Notes under the pieces: model-generated
Databases searched by the model: none
What the model was told of the DNA's origin: nothing
Seen by the model: only the letters and a program-made list of their open reading frames with translations
Position numbers and translations under genes: made by a program
Part shown: piece by piece, positions 1 to 9,472 of the stretch
How positions within the stretch are numbered: position 1 is the stretch's first letter
Layout of the letters: each line of letters opens with the position of its first letter
Origin: Parvicella sp964387945
Lineage (GTDB): Bacteria; Bacteroidota; Bacteroidia; Flavobacteriales_D; Parvicellaceae
DNA: 64,000 bases
Assembly: GCA_964387945.1 (NCBI GenBank)
Contig: CAYLYX010000005.1
Span: 1 to 64,000, forward strand
Reading direction: 5' to 3'

Positions 1-2510
1 GAGTTGACCTTGGAACCTATACCGTGCATACGTATACTATTCATGATGACGATAATGCAAGAAAGATTTATTTTGATCTCGAGACTAACTCAGGTCTGGA
101 AAGTGCTTCTCCTGTCACGGTGGATGTTAGCATGAGTTCAACCTCTGCCACTGATGTTTCTATTGATTATTCAGTAACAGGAGGAACTGCTACTGAAGGA
201 GTTGCTGATGACTACCTACTTGCTTCCGGAACAGTTACTATTGTTGGAGGTTCAGGGTTATCAACCGGGGCATTTTCTTTCACGGTTAATGATGATGCCA
301 TTTATGAAAGTAACGAAACAATCGAGATTTCTCTTAGTAATCCCGTGGGATGCAATATGGATCTTCCTGCCCCTTCAAATGTAGGCACCGGTTTTACAAC
401 TCACACCTACACAATTACCGATAACGATACACCTCCTGAAATACAGTTTACCACAACTACGGGGTCGGGATCTGAGTCAAGTACTCCTGCTTCAATAGCC
501 GTTGAAATTAATAACTCCTCAGAAACAGATGCTTCCGCAACCTATACCGTAGCTGACGTTAGTGCAGTCAATGGAAGCGATTATTCATTCAGTAGTGGTA
601 CTGTCACCATTCCAGCCGGGTCTACAACAGTTGATTTGCTTGCCTCAATAACTAATGATGGTTCGGAAGAACTTCCCGAAACATTTACGGTGACACTCTC
701 CGCTCCTCTAGATGCTACGCTTGGAACAAATACCGTGTTCACCTATACGATTGTCGATGATGACGCCTTTGGCTTTGACGGTCCAGGGGGAGTTGGTCAA
801 AGTGCTAACCTGCAGCTTTGGCTTAGCGCGGATAATGCCGTTTATAGTGATGCTGGAGTTACACTTGCTACTGACGGGGCATCCGTTTACCAATGGAATG
901 ATCAATCTGGCAATGGTTATAATACCGAGCAAACTACAGCAGGTAATCGACCAACCTATGTAGAAAATGTAATCAATGGAAGACCTGTCTTAAGGTTTGA
1001 TGGAACAGACGATTGGATGGGAATGAACATTGACGTGCCTGAAACGAACTTTTCTCAATACGCAGTATTGCAAACCATCAGTGGAGACGGAGCTGGAGCA
1101 TTGATTACGATTACAAATGCGGTGTCTGCATCTGCAGGCTCGCACGACAGACAGTTTGGACTAAATGGTAACAAACTTGGACATCGAATTTGGAATAACG
1201 AAGTAATTACATCCGTAGCAAACTTCAACGATGACAGTCCACATATTGCAAATATTATTGTAAATAACTCGAGTGGTCAGGAACTGTTTGCAAACGGAAC
1301 TTCTGTGGCTTCAGGATCCAAATCAAGTTCAGATTTTAACTGGCAAACAGCCATGACTATAGGTGGACATAGTAATTGGGGACATTTAAATGCTGATATC
1401 CCGGAAATCATTTACTATAATACAGTAATCAATGAAGCCCAGAGAAACATTGTAGATAACTATCTTGCAGCAAAATACGCCCTAGCCGTTTCGAATGACT
1501 TATACGCTTTTGAGGGCACATTCGGGCATGAAGTAGCTGGTATTGGTCGTGAAGATGTCAACAACTTTCACCTAGACGGGCAGGGGACCAGTATAATGAG
1601 AATCAACAACCCTTCTGATCTTGGCGATGGTGAATACATATTGTGGGGGCATGACAACGTAGCGATAAATGACGGCACTTATACTGCTCCTTGGAACGGA
1701 ACAACACCCGGTGGTGTTGACAATGCCATTCATCGGGTGTGGAGAATTGATGAAACAGGCGATGTGGGTACCGTAACCGTAATGGTAGATGTAAGTACCC
1801 TAGCAATAGGTGCATCTGGTGATTTAGTGCTGCTCATTGATTCAGATGATGGTGACTTTGCAAATGCCTCTACCGTAGCTATTTCGAGTTTTTCTGCTCC
1901 TTATGCGGTGTTCAATGGTGTGGACTTTAACGATGGCGATTGGTTTACAATAGGTTCGATAACTCCAACGAACCCCTTACCTATTGAACTATTAAGTTTT
2001 GAAGCAGAGCCGAAAGAAAACACAGTTGACCTTAATTGGGAAACAGCTTCTGAAATCAACAACGACTTTTTCACCATTCAACGATCTGCAAATGCCTCGG
2101 AGTGGCAATCGATTGGTGAAACAAAAGGAGCAGGTAATTCAACGACTAATCTCTTTTATACATTTATCGATCAAGCGCCTCTAAATGGTACTTCTTTCTA
2201 TCGTTTAAAACAAACTGATTTTAATGGCGACTATACCTTATCTGATGTCAAAGCGGTTAACTTCGTTGAGAACTCGGATACACCAGTGGTTATTTTCCCA
2301 AATCCAACAGAAGGACTAATCACCGTCTTTGGAAGCAAGTTAAAACGAGAAGAAATAACTGTTTTAAATGGTTTGGGACAGAATGTCACCCAACAAACTG
2401 TGATATCTTATTCCTCTGAAGACCAAATCACAATAGACTTGGGTGCACTTAGCAAAGGTTATTATTTCATCAAAACAGGCACTACAATCAGCAAAGTTTC
2501 AAAACAGTAA
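1..2510 (+). CDS. T9SS-secreted Calx-beta / LamG-like surface protein, 5' end outside window
   Basis: The frame is open through the left edge, so the gene begins upstream and the first in-window GTG at 24 is not its start. Counting from that codon, two Calx-beta repeats (about 1-137 and 138-253) each end in a T-Y-T-I-x-D-(D/N)-D motif. They are followed by a concanavalin/LamG-like domain (about 258-485, with a WNDQSGNG motif), a Bacteroidota module containing GIGRED and LWGHDN motifs (about 500-645; it resembles what is now called DUF8202, from memory), an FN3-like stretch with FYRLKQTDFNGDY, and a type A T9SS C-terminal domain beginning at FPNPTEG. The family is exported by T9SS and usually surface-anchored. 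A role in adhesion or calcium-dependent matrix binding is an inference; no enzyme motif is seen. Confidence 0.9.
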   Translation, partial: VDLGTYTVHTYTIHDDDNARKIYFDLETNSGLESASPVTVDVSMSSTSATDVSIDYSVTGGTATEGVADDYLLASGTVTIVGGSGLSTGAFSFTVNDDAIYESNETIEISLSNPVGCNMDLPAPSNVGTGFTTHTYTITDNDTPPEIQFTTTTGSGSESSTPASIAVEINNSSETDASATYTVADVSAVNGSDYSFSSGTVTIPAGSTTVDLLASITNDGSEELPETFTVTLSAPLDATLGTNTVFTYTIVDDDAFGFDGPGGVGQSANLQLWLSADNAVYSDAGVTLATDGASVYQWNDQSGNGYNTEQTTAGNRPTYVENVINGRPVLRFDGTDDWMGMNIDVPETNFSQYAVLQTISGDGAGALITITNAVSASAGSHDRQFGLNGNKLGHRIWNNEVITSVANFNDDSPHIANIIVNNSSGQELFANGTSVASGSKSSSDFNWQTAMTIGGHSNWGHLNADIPEIIYYNTVINEAQRNIVDNYLAAKYALAVSNDLYAFEGTFGHEVAGIGREDVNNFHLDGQGTSIMRINNPSDLGDGEYILWGHDNVAINDGTYTAPWNGTTPGGVDNAIHRVWRIDETGDVGTVTVMVDVSTLAIGASGDLVLLIDSDDGDFANASTVAISSFSAPYAVFNGVDFNDGDWFTIGSITPTNPLPIELLSFEAEPKENTVDLNWETASEINNDFFTIQRSANASEWQSIGETKGAGNSTTNLFYTFIDQAPLNGTSFYRLKQTDFNGDYTLSDVKAVNFVENSDTPVVIFPNPTEGLITVFGSKLKREEITVLNGLGQNVTQQTVISYSSEDQITIDLGALSKGYYFIKTGTTISKVSKQ

Positions 2511-2532
2511 ACTAAGCTACTACTATGAAAGA

Positions 2533-2575
2533 GCCCCATCCGTCAGTTGACGGATGGGGCTTGTTATTTCTTCTT
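2533..2575 (+). terminator. Intrinsic terminator after the Calx-beta protein
   Basis: A perfect 13-bp stem (GCCCCATCCGTCA pairing with TGACGGATGGGGC, two-base centre) is followed by a T-rich tract. It lies 22 bases past the stop codon. Confidence 0.9.
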
Positions 2576-2588
2576 GATTACCTCTTCC

Positions 2589-4450
2589 CTATTTTAACTT
2601 CACAATATTTTTCGAAGCCATATCGTTTTCACTTCTCAAAACCAAAGAATAGGTTCCTTTGGCAAGGTCGTCAGCAAACAAAGTAATGTAGTTTAATCCT
2701 TTAGATAGTTGAGCAACGTTCTCCTGCAGAACTAACTTTCCCATCATGTCATAAATGCTAACCTCTACATCTCCAGGTTGCTGCAAAAACAACTGAATAG
2801 ACATCTCGTTATAAAATGGATTAGGATAGGTTCCAAACACCACCATATCAGGAGCTTCATCGACACCAGCAGCAGGGTCTGTATTCAGTTGAATTACTGG
2901 TGAATCAGGTGCTAAATCAGGTTGCGGCCCCGGACGGGTGGCAGGTGACTGAGCCTCCTGAGCACAAGTTTCGCTGCTATCTACCTACCAAATTGCATCC
3001 AAATATTCACCGTTTCCGGGAGAAGATACATCATTCATGTTGTAATAATGTCCAGTGACTCTTGCTTGCGTAACATCTAGCAGAACATAACCATGTGCTG
3101 AAAGATCTACGTAATGCATATGAGCATTTGCTGCCTGAATGGCAGGTGAACCAAAACCTCCAATCGTACCACCATTCATGGTTGTGACGGATGGAACCAC
3201 ATACTCCACCCCGACAGAGTTAATACATGCAGAAGCATCGTAGCCAGATTCAGGTAAATCATTAACCCAAGAAGTGTGAATATCTCCTGTAAGCACCACA
3301 AAATTATCAATCGCATGGGTTTGAAGCGTATCAAACAACTTAGTTCGTTCTGCTCGGTATCCGTCCCACTGATCCTTGTTCAAAGGAACTGTTGCTATCT
3401 CTAAAGGTGCCATCATCACTTGATTCCCGACTATTCTCCACCCAGCCGTTGAGTTTTTTAAACCATCTGTAACCACTCAAACTGCGTATCCCCTAACATC
3501 GTTCTAGAAGGATCATCGATATCAGTAGATGTGACCGCTACCATCTCGTCTCGTCCTTCAATTCTCGTATCAATCATGAATAAGTCTAACAAATCTCCAT
3601 ATTCTATTTTCCTGTAAATAGATATAGAACCTGGTTGAGGGGTACGAATTGGCAACCACTCGTGATACGCCTGTCCAGCATTCGCCAAACGCTCTGTCCA
3701 AAGCCCTTCAGTACCAGGATCATGATCTTCCGCTCCTGTGCTCCATGAATTGTTACTCGACTCATGGTCATCCCAAACCACAATAAACGGATACTGCTGA
3801 TGTAATAACCTAAGATCTTCATCCAAGTGATACTGCGAATACCTCAAGCGATAATCTTCAAGCGTTACAATTTCGTGAGAAGGGATATGTTCATCTCTAC
3901 CAATAGTATTTGACCCTCCTCCTTTTTCGTAAATGTAGTCACCCAAATGAATAACTGCATCCAAATCATTTCGTTCCATCATGTATTTGTAGGCGTCATA
4001 ATAACCTTCATAATACCTCGCACAAGATACCACAGCAAACCGAGCGCTATCAACTGCACCTGAAGGAGCCGTCCGGGTTCTTCCTCTCACAGAATAGCGA
4101 TCTAGTGCATAAAAATCGTAATAATACCATGTGTAAGGAGCTAAGCCATCTGCATCAACTTTAAAGGTCCAATCTTTGTCTGATGAGGTATAACCAGAAC
4201 CTGAATTAACAACACTGGTCATTCCGGTATCTAATGCAATCCTCCACTCCACCAAAATGCTGTCTACGGTAAGGGTATCATCCGTAATTCGTGTCCATAA
4301 GATCACTCGATCATTCAGGGGATCTCCAGAAGCCACCCCGTGGTAAAAAGGGTACTTCTTCCAATCAAGCGTTGTTCTTGGATTATTGTCCTGAGCTGAA
4401 ACACTGAGAAACAACACCCATCCGGTAATCAGTAATAGTAAAGATTTCAT
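2589..4450 (-). pseudogene. PhoD-like alkaline phosphatase with T9SS tail, broken by a frameshift and an in-frame TAG
   Basis: Three adjacent reading-frame pieces join into one protein. 4450-3458 carries a signal peptide, the PhoD N-terminal domain (PFYHGVASGDPL) and the metallophosphatase core with FAVVSCARY, HLGDYIYE and WDDHESSNNSW. 3476-2988 continues the core (STAGWRIVGNQVMMAP, VVLTGDIHTSW). 2984-2589 is a Pro-rich linker plus a T9SS C-terminal domain (YPNPF). The first two pieces are in different frames; adding one base near 3465-3472 gives FEWLTDGLKNSTA, which fits the family. The second and third pieces share a frame but are separated by TAG at 2985-2987, where TAC (Tyr) would read through. 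The intact enzyme would be a secreted phosphodiesterase/phosphatase. Either the gene is decayed or the draft sequence has two errors. Confidence 0.85.
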
Positions 4451-4573
4451 AAAATTAGTGGTTTAAGAATCTTCGAAGATAGCCTTATCTCTGTTGCACA
4501 GATCATTACGAATATTAATTTATCTTGAATTATTTGTCTAAACGGCTCTCAAAAAGAGGTTCTATAGAATTAT

Positions 4574-4581
4574 TACCTTTG
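4574..4581 (+). promoter_or_regulatory. Candidate -7 promoter box (TACCTTTG)
   Basis: TACCTTTG fits the Bacteroidota TAnnTTTG box 36 bases before the ATG at 4618. No well-spaced TTG -33 element is visible, so this is tentative. Confidence 0.35.
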
Positions 4582-4617
4582 AATACTACGCTATCTACAA
4601 ACTACGGTTCTAATTTC

Positions 4618-6513
4618 ATGAAAAAACTAAACCTCCGCATACTTGCTCTTATCATTCTGGGATTAGCTGGCACCATCCTTTCTTACCTGATCTATGATAT
4701 CAATAAAACGGAAAAAAGTTTAGCTCAATCCCTGCTTCAAAAACCTATGGAAAACGCAGAGGTGACCTTAAACGGTTTTTTTGACCCCATTGAGGAAGAA
4801 CTTCAGTCTGTAAAAGAACAAGCGCAATTAGGCTTGCTTGATTCAATTACTCCAAGGTTTATGAATAGCTACTTCGGACCGATCATTAAGCATTATTATC
4901 AAGTATCCTCCATGGGACTTGCGAATACGGAAGGTTTTGAATATGATGTACTGCCCTCTGAAGACGAGATGCGCAATCGCGTGGTTTGGGTTGACAAATG
5001 GGGAAATGTGGAAAAATGGTCTTCCTGGGACATTTCTTCTGATGACTATCTTATTACTCCTATTGAAGAATGGTCAGACTCCCTAAAGCATGACCCGAGA
5101 ATCAGACCTTGGTTTACTGGAGCGTTAGAAGCAAACGGAAAGTATATTAGCTGGACAGATCCCTACATTTACAATACAACCAATGAAGTCGGTATTACGG
5201 CTTCTTTGTGTTGGGATGACAAGTTTATCGATAAACAACATATTATTGCTTACGATCTGACCCTTCATGACATTTCCGAATTCACGCAAAACATCTCCAT
5301 TAGTAAACATGGTAAGATGTTCATTTTGTCTTCAGATGGGGAATTTATAGGGCTTCCAGATGATCCGCTTTTTAATTCCACGGAGAAACGTAATGACAAC
5401 ATTCTCAAATCGGTAAATGATGTGCCCATTACTGCAATACAGGAAGCATATGCCGAGTGGTCTAACCTGAATAAAGCTGACTCTTCTTTTGAATTCACAA
5501 GTGACGATGAGTATTGGTGGGGGAAATTGAGTTACTATGAGCTTTCACCCGGAAATCGATTGATTGTTGGTGTAATTATTCCTGAAAAAGACATCTTGAG
5601 TGAGGTAGAACGAACCAAGCGAATCATCATCGGAGGCTTCCTCTTTGTATTGATTCTTACGGGGTTTGTACTGTACTCTTACGGTCAATCGAAAAAAGCG
5701 AATAAAGCACTCGCTCAAAAAAATCAGGAAATCAGACACCAAAAACTGCTTATTCAGGAAAAAAGTCAAGAAATTACAGACTCTATCATATATGCCAAGC
5801 GAATTCAAAGTGCCATTCTACCTCCAAATCATGAAGTAAAGCGACTACTGCCGAACTCCTTTATTCTCTACAAACCAAAAGATATTGTTGCTGGTGATTT
5901 TTATTGGTTGGAAGAAAAAGACGGTCATATCTTGATTGCTGCTGCAGATTGCACGGGACATGGGGTTCCAGGAGCTATGGTTTCTGTCGTTTGTAAGAAT
6001 GGCTTGAGTCGTTCGGTACGTGAATATAAAGAACTTGAACCGGGAAGAATTCTTGATCGAACGCGAGAGATAGTAATCGCTGAATTTGAAAAATCACATG
6101 AAGAAGTCAAGGACGGTATGGATATCGCTTTGTGCAACATTTATGAAAATAACGTAAAGTACGCAGGAGCCCATAATCCGTTGTGGATCATTCGCAAAGG
6201 TGCTGAGGTAGTGGAAGAAATAAAAGCATGCAAACAACCCATTGGCAAGTTTCATGTCGACAAGCCATTTGTCACGCATGAGGTTAAAATGAACCCAGGA
6301 GACACCATTTACTTCTTTTCTGATGGTTATGCCGATCAATTTGGAGGTGAAAAAGGAAAGAAATTCAAATCGGGCAGATTTAAAAAGTTGTTACTCTCCA
6401 TTCAAGATCAATCGATGGATCAACAGAAAAAAGTAATCGATCAGAGATTTGAAGAATGGAAAAGAGATTTGGAACAGCTGGATGACCTTTGTGTCATTGG
6501 AATTAGATTTTAA
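4618..6513 (+). CDS. Membrane sensor serine phosphatase (Cache-like sensor + SpoIIE/PP2C domain)
   Basis: A 631-residue protein. One membrane segment lies at about residues 7-26, an extracytoplasmic Cache-like sensor region follows (WFTGALE, ISWTDPYIY), a second membrane segment is at about 334-356, then a short coiled coil (QEIRHQKLLIQEKSQEI) and a SpoIIE-type PP2C phosphatase domain to the end. Metal-binding motifs are present: GDFYW (near 422), AADCTGHGVPGAM (near 443) and FFSDGYADQFGG. Such proteins dephosphorylate serine or threonine on partner-switch regulators; no anti-sigma partner is nearby, so the target is unknown. An upstream TTG in frame (4525) would add 31 residues with no signal character; ATG 4618 starts directly before the membrane segment and is preferred. 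Confidence 0.88.
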   Translation: MKKLNLRILALIILGLAGTILSYLIYDINKTEKSLAQSLLQKPMENAEVTLNGFFDPIEEELQSVKEQAQLGLLDSITPRFMNSYFGPIIKHYYQVSSMGLANTEGFEYDVLPSEDEMRNRVVWVDKWGNVEKWSSWDISSDDYLITPIEEWSDSLKHDPRIRPWFTGALEANGKYISWTDPYIYNTTNEVGITASLCWDDKFIDKQHIIAYDLTLHDISEFTQNISISKHGKMFILSSDGEFIGLPDDPLFNSTEKRNDNILKSVNDVPITAIQEAYAEWSNLNKADSSFEFTSDDEYWWGKLSYYELSPGNRLIVGVIIPEKDILSEVERTKRIIIGGFLFVLILTGFVLYSYGQSKKANKALAQKNQEIRHQKLLIQEKSQEITDSIIYAKRIQSAILPPNHEVKRLLPNSFILYKPKDIVAGDFYWLEEKDGHILIAAADCTGHGVPGAMVSVVCKNGLSRSVREYKELEPGRILDRTREIVIAEFEKSHEEVKDGMDIALCNIYENNVKYAGAHNPLWIIRKGAEVVEEIKACKQPIGKFHVDKPFVTHEVKMNPGDTIYFFSDGYADQFGGEKGKKFKSGRFKKLLLSIQDQSMDQQKKVIDQRFEEWKRDLEQLDDLCVIGIRF

Positions 6514-6516
6514 GCA

Positions 6517-7212
6517 ATGAACAAAACCTATTTCAACTGGAGTACTGGAAAAGATGCGGCAATGGCGCTTCAGCTTTTAAAAGAAGATCAAAACTATGAA
6601 GTAGATCGACTGGTGACTTCCATAAACGGTGCACTACAGCGTGTGACCATGCACGGCTTGAGAAACGAATTGCTCTTTGAGCAGGTAAAAGCGCTGGATA
6701 TTCCCTGTGATGTGATTACCCTACCCGAAAACCCAGACATGGAAACCTATGCAGATTTGATGAGACAAAAGACAGAAGAACTGACTAGTGCTGGCTATAC
6801 ACACAGCGCTTTTGGAGATATCTTTTTGGAAGATTTGAGAGCTTATCGTGAAAAGCAACTGAACAACTTTACCTGCGTATTCCCTCTTTGGAAAAAAGAT
6901 ACCACAGCGTTGATTCACCGTTTCATTGACCAGGGTTTTAAGGCCATCACCGTTTGTGTAAATGCTGAACTGCTGGATCAAACCTTTGTTGGACGTGAAA
7001 TCGACCATGATTTTCTCAATGATTTACCCAAAAATGTGGATCCATGCGGAGAAAATGGAGAGTTTCATACATTTTGCTACGATGGTCCCATATTCGACCA
7101 TCCGGTAGGCTTTACAAAAGGAGAAAAGATCTATCGAGGATATCCAAAACCCAATGCTCCAGACAAAGAGGTTGGCTTCTGGTTTATCGATTTGCTCCCT
7201 AAAAACGATTAA
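6517..7212 (+). CDS. Dph6-like adenine nucleotide alpha-hydrolase (ATP pyrophosphatase)
   Basis: 231 residues. The N-terminus carries an ATP-pyrophosphatase loop, STGKDA at residues 9-14, in the N-type ATP-PPase/HUP fold. The GDIFLEDLRAYRE and NAELLDQTFVGREID stretches resemble the Dph6 / MJ0570 family. In archaea and eukaryotes Dph6 amidates diphthine on EF2; bacteria lack diphthamide, so the bacterial substrate is unknown and the common database name diphthine-ammonia ligase should not be taken literally. The ATG is three bases past the stop of the phosphatase gene, so the two are probably co-transcribed. Confidence 0.8.
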   Translation: MNKTYFNWSTGKDAAMALQLLKEDQNYEVDRLVTSINGALQRVTMHGLRNELLFEQVKALDIPCDVITLPENPDMETYADLMRQKTEELTSAGYTHSAFGDIFLEDLRAYREKQLNNFTCVFPLWKKDTTALIHRFIDQGFKAITVCVNAELLDQTFVGREIDHDFLNDLPKNVDPCGENGEFHTFCYDGPIFDHPVGFTKGEKIYRGYPKPNAPDKEVGFWFIDLLPKND

Positions 7213-7235
7213 TTTAACGCACACAAGCTTTGGTG

Positions 7236-7844
7236 ATGGAAAAGAAAGACTACGATTTCGAGATAGAGCACTGGCCCAATCCCTTTGGCAAGCATTATTT
7301 AAGGAAGATGGTCAAAGGCTATATTAAAGGGTATATCTTTTTTGGCGCCATTTTCATTATTTCCTTTGGTCTTGCTTTTGGGTCAAAGCTTTTTTTGGGG
7401 TTCACGATCCCCTACACCATGTGGGTAGTGAGAATTAGTGGAATTGTACTCATCATTGCTCCTTTCATGCCTTTTTTATCTTACCTCCAACGCGACAAGA
7501 AAAACCCGTCCTACGGAATCAATAAGGACGGTTTTTTATTGAACGAGCGAGGTTGGAACAGCACTTTCTTTACCTGGGATGAGATCGAATGGATCAAAGA
7601 ACATCAAGATGCCCGATTGGGTCGGGAACTTCATTTTGAGTTCAAAAACTATACTAAAGCGATTAACAAAGATCCAAAGTTCATTGTTGCGCTATCCAGA
7701 GAATACGAAACGGAAAAACTCCCCAAGCGAATTACAGTAGAAATGGTCAAAGGTGATGTGAATCCGTTTATTGATAAGTTCATTCAGTATTACAATGAGT
7801 TTAAGCGGAAGAATCCAGCCGCTGAGACCTCAGATATAAATTAA
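7236..7844 (+). CDS. Uncharacterised membrane protein, two transmembrane segments
   Basis: 202 residues from ATG 7236; TTG 7230 and GTG 7233 lie just before it in frame and cannot be excluded. Two hydrophobic segments lie at about residues 33-55 and 60-80. The C-terminal half is soluble and begins with NPSYGINKDGFLLNERGW, which suggests a small PH-like or DUF-type cytosolic domain on a membrane hairpin, as in many small Bacteroidota membrane proteins. I do not recognise the family. It follows the Dph6-like gene by 23 bases and may be the last gene of that operon. Confidence 0.7.
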   Translation: MEKKDYDFEIEHWPNPFGKHYLRKMVKGYIKGYIFFGAIFIISFGLAFGSKLFLGFTIPYTMWVVRISGIVLIIAPFMPFLSYLQRDKKNPSYGINKDGFLLNERGWNSTFFTWDEIEWIKEHQDARLGRELHFEFKNYTKAINKDPKFIVALSREYETEKLPKRITVEMVKGDVNPFIDKFIQYYNEFKRKNPAAETSDIN

Positions 7845-7855
7845 AATAAATTCCA

Positions 7856-8641
7856 ATGAGAGTTCTCCTTTACTTATTCAGTTCAACAATAATTTTGTGT
7901 TCCTGTGGAGATGTCACTACATATACTACCAGAACATATTATTACCCTAATGGAAATATCCGAGCACATGGCAAGCTTGATTCTGACAGTCTGAAGACTG
8001 GAATATGGCATGAACACTACGAGAACGGAGCCTTATATAGTGAAGCCTTGTATAAAGAAGATACACTACATGGTGCTTTTAGAACATGGCATATAAATGG
8101 AACATTGCAAACCATGGACAGCTATGATGAGGGATTAAAACATGGTAATTGGGTACGAGTACATAAAAATGGACAAATGTCAGAATTAGGTAAGTACGAG
8201 TATGGTAAGCAAGTTGGTTTATGGGAGTACTGGTATCAAAATGGAAAAAAAAAGCAAGAGCAAAACTATAGTGGGGGTATTCCTAATGGTAGCTTCAGAG
8301 AATACTATGAATCTGGTACTATAAAAGCAGAAGGGCAATACAAAAATGGAGAGCAATATGGTAATCAGATAATCTATGACACAAATCGAAGCATTATTTT
8401 AATAAGTAGTGTTGAACATAATATGTTGAATGGCTTTCAAACAGAATACTACCCTAATGGTACAGTAGCTAATATTTCGAAGTATAAAAACAATGAACTA
8501 ATAGACACAACCAAACTCTTTAATGAAGACGGAGAGTTGTTCGGTTACTTCATTTATGGAGACTCTAGCGTTATTAAGGAAATCGTGCCTATTAATAAAG
8601 ATGAAATGATTAAGTTCTTAGAGGAGTTCAATGAGGAGTAG
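7856..8641 (+). CDS. YwqK/MORN-repeat lipoprotein
   Basis: 261 residues. The signal sequence ends in a lipobox with Cys17 (L-C-S-C). The rest is a series of about 20-23-residue repeats of the YwqK/MORN type, each built on a Y-x-N-G-x(n)-Y motif (YYPNGNIRAHG, HYENGALYSE, WHINGTLQT, VHKNGQMSE, WYQNGKKKQE, YYESGTIKAE, YYPNGTVAN). Proteins of this type are often annotated as toxin-antitoxin YwqK antitoxins, but no toxin gene is adjacent and the lipoprotein signal points to an envelope structural or binding role. Start ATG 7856 is 11 bases past the preceding stop. Confidence 0.8.
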   Translation: MRVLLYLFSSTIILCSCGDVTTYTTRTYYYPNGNIRAHGKLDSDSLKTGIWHEHYENGALYSEALYKEDTLHGAFRTWHINGTLQTMDSYDEGLKHGNWVRVHKNGQMSELGKYEYGKQVGLWEYWYQNGKKKQEQNYSGGIPNGSFREYYESGTIKAEGQYKNGEQYGNQIIYDTNRSIILISSVEHNMLNGFQTEYYPNGTVANISKYKNNELIDTTKLFNEDGELFGYFIYGDSSVIKEIVPINKDEMIKFLEEFNEE

Positions 8642-8843
8642 TTAACAAACCCTGAATAATTCAACTCACTTCAAACTGACAGTGAATTTGATAGCTATTT
8701 TCTTGATCTACACGTCCTATACTGGCTCTATTACATTTGTTTCATTCTCTTATATAGCCTTCTAATATCTCTTTTGATAAAAAAAACAGAACAACGGAAA
8801 AAACAAATCAGATTTTGAATTAATCGAAAACTGATTTTTTTTC

Positions 8844-8874
8844 TTGAAATGCGTAGATGATTAAGTTAGATTTG
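8844..8874 (+). promoter_or_regulatory. Bacteroidota-type promoter TTG-N20-TAGATTTG
   Basis: TTG at 8844-8846 and TAGATTTG at 8867-8874 are separated by 20 bases. The box ends four bases before ATG 8879, so transcription would begin at or next to the start codon. Confidence 0.6.
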
Positions 8875-8878
8875 AAAG

Positions 8879-9436
8879 ATGAAAATGATTTGCAAATTTC
8901 TTTTTATTTCTATTTTGATTCTGTTCTGTGAATGTGGCAGTATTCAATCTGGCAACTCAGGAGAATTAACCGAATGGAAATCTGAGTATCACAATCTATC
9001 GATTAAGTATAATAGTGATTGGGAACCAATCATGAAGCCAATAGATATGAAAACCATATCATCTCTTATGCTACAAAGTAAGTCAGATGCATCTAGTTTT
9101 GTGATTAAGGTCTTTATGAAGAAAAAATGGAAAGACCTTACCAATCAAGAAAGGTTGGAAAAGATGGCTTATGATACAAGCCATGATGCAATTGGTTCAG
9201 AAGTTCTTAAAGCTGAATTCACTAATCTATTTGGGTACGAATTCATTCATCTAGTCAGCAGAGTACAGATTGGAACGGGAGGCAGTAAGAATCATTTGTA
9301 CCTATTTATAGACAAAGGTTATGAGTTCTTAATCCTTACTAACGAAACAACCGCTGTAAGCAATTCTAAATCAACCGAATTACCAATTAAATTTCAAAAA
9401 CTCCTTGAAAACATCAACTGGAATTATCAAAATTAA
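8879..9436 (+). CDS. Small lipoprotein of unknown function
   Basis: 185 residues with an N-terminal hydrophobic stretch ending at Cys19 (F-C-E-C-G), a plausible lipobox. The mature part (TEWKSEYHNLSIKYNSDWEP ... FGYEFIHLVSRVQIGTG) resembles the PsbP/MOG1-like fold seen in secreted Bacteroidota proteins that measure or bind at the envelope; this fold call is an inference. It has its own promoter directly upstream and is preceded by 237 non-coding, A/T-rich bases (8642-8878) in which nothing else was seen. The second in-frame ATG (8885) is a possible alternative start. Confidence 0.7.
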   Translation: MKMICKFLFISILILFCECGSIQSGNSGELTEWKSEYHNLSIKYNSDWEPIMKPIDMKTISSLMLQSKSDASSFVIKVFMKKKWKDLTNQERLEKMAYDTSHDAIGSEVLKAEFTNLFGYEFIHLVSRVQIGTGGSKNHLYLFIDKGYEFLILTNETTAVSNSKSTELPIKFQKLLENINWNYQN

Positions 9437-9460
9437 TGTAAACTTAGGCTTTGTTTAAAC

Positions 9461-9468
9461 TAGATTTG
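9461..9468 (+). promoter_or_regulatory. Candidate -7 box TAGATTTG, four bases from a start codon
   Basis: The same eight bases and the same four-base gap to ATG as at 8867-8874; the two leaders share TAGATTTGAAA(g/a)ATGAAAAT. No TTG is seen at the usual distance. Confidence 0.45.
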
Positions 9469-9472
9469 AAAA

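Noticed and set aside
24..30. GTG at 24 as the start of the Calx-beta protein.
   Set aside because: The frame is open upstream to the left edge and the first repeat is cut through, so the gene starts outside the window.
3458..3476. Programmed frameshift in the PhoD gene.
   Set aside because: No slippery heptamer with downstream structure is obvious, and a second lesion (TAG) in the same gene makes decay or error more likely.
7856..8641. Toxin-antitoxin system (YwqK antitoxin).
   Set aside because: There is no toxin gene beside it, and a lipoprotein signal does not suit a cytosolic antitoxin.
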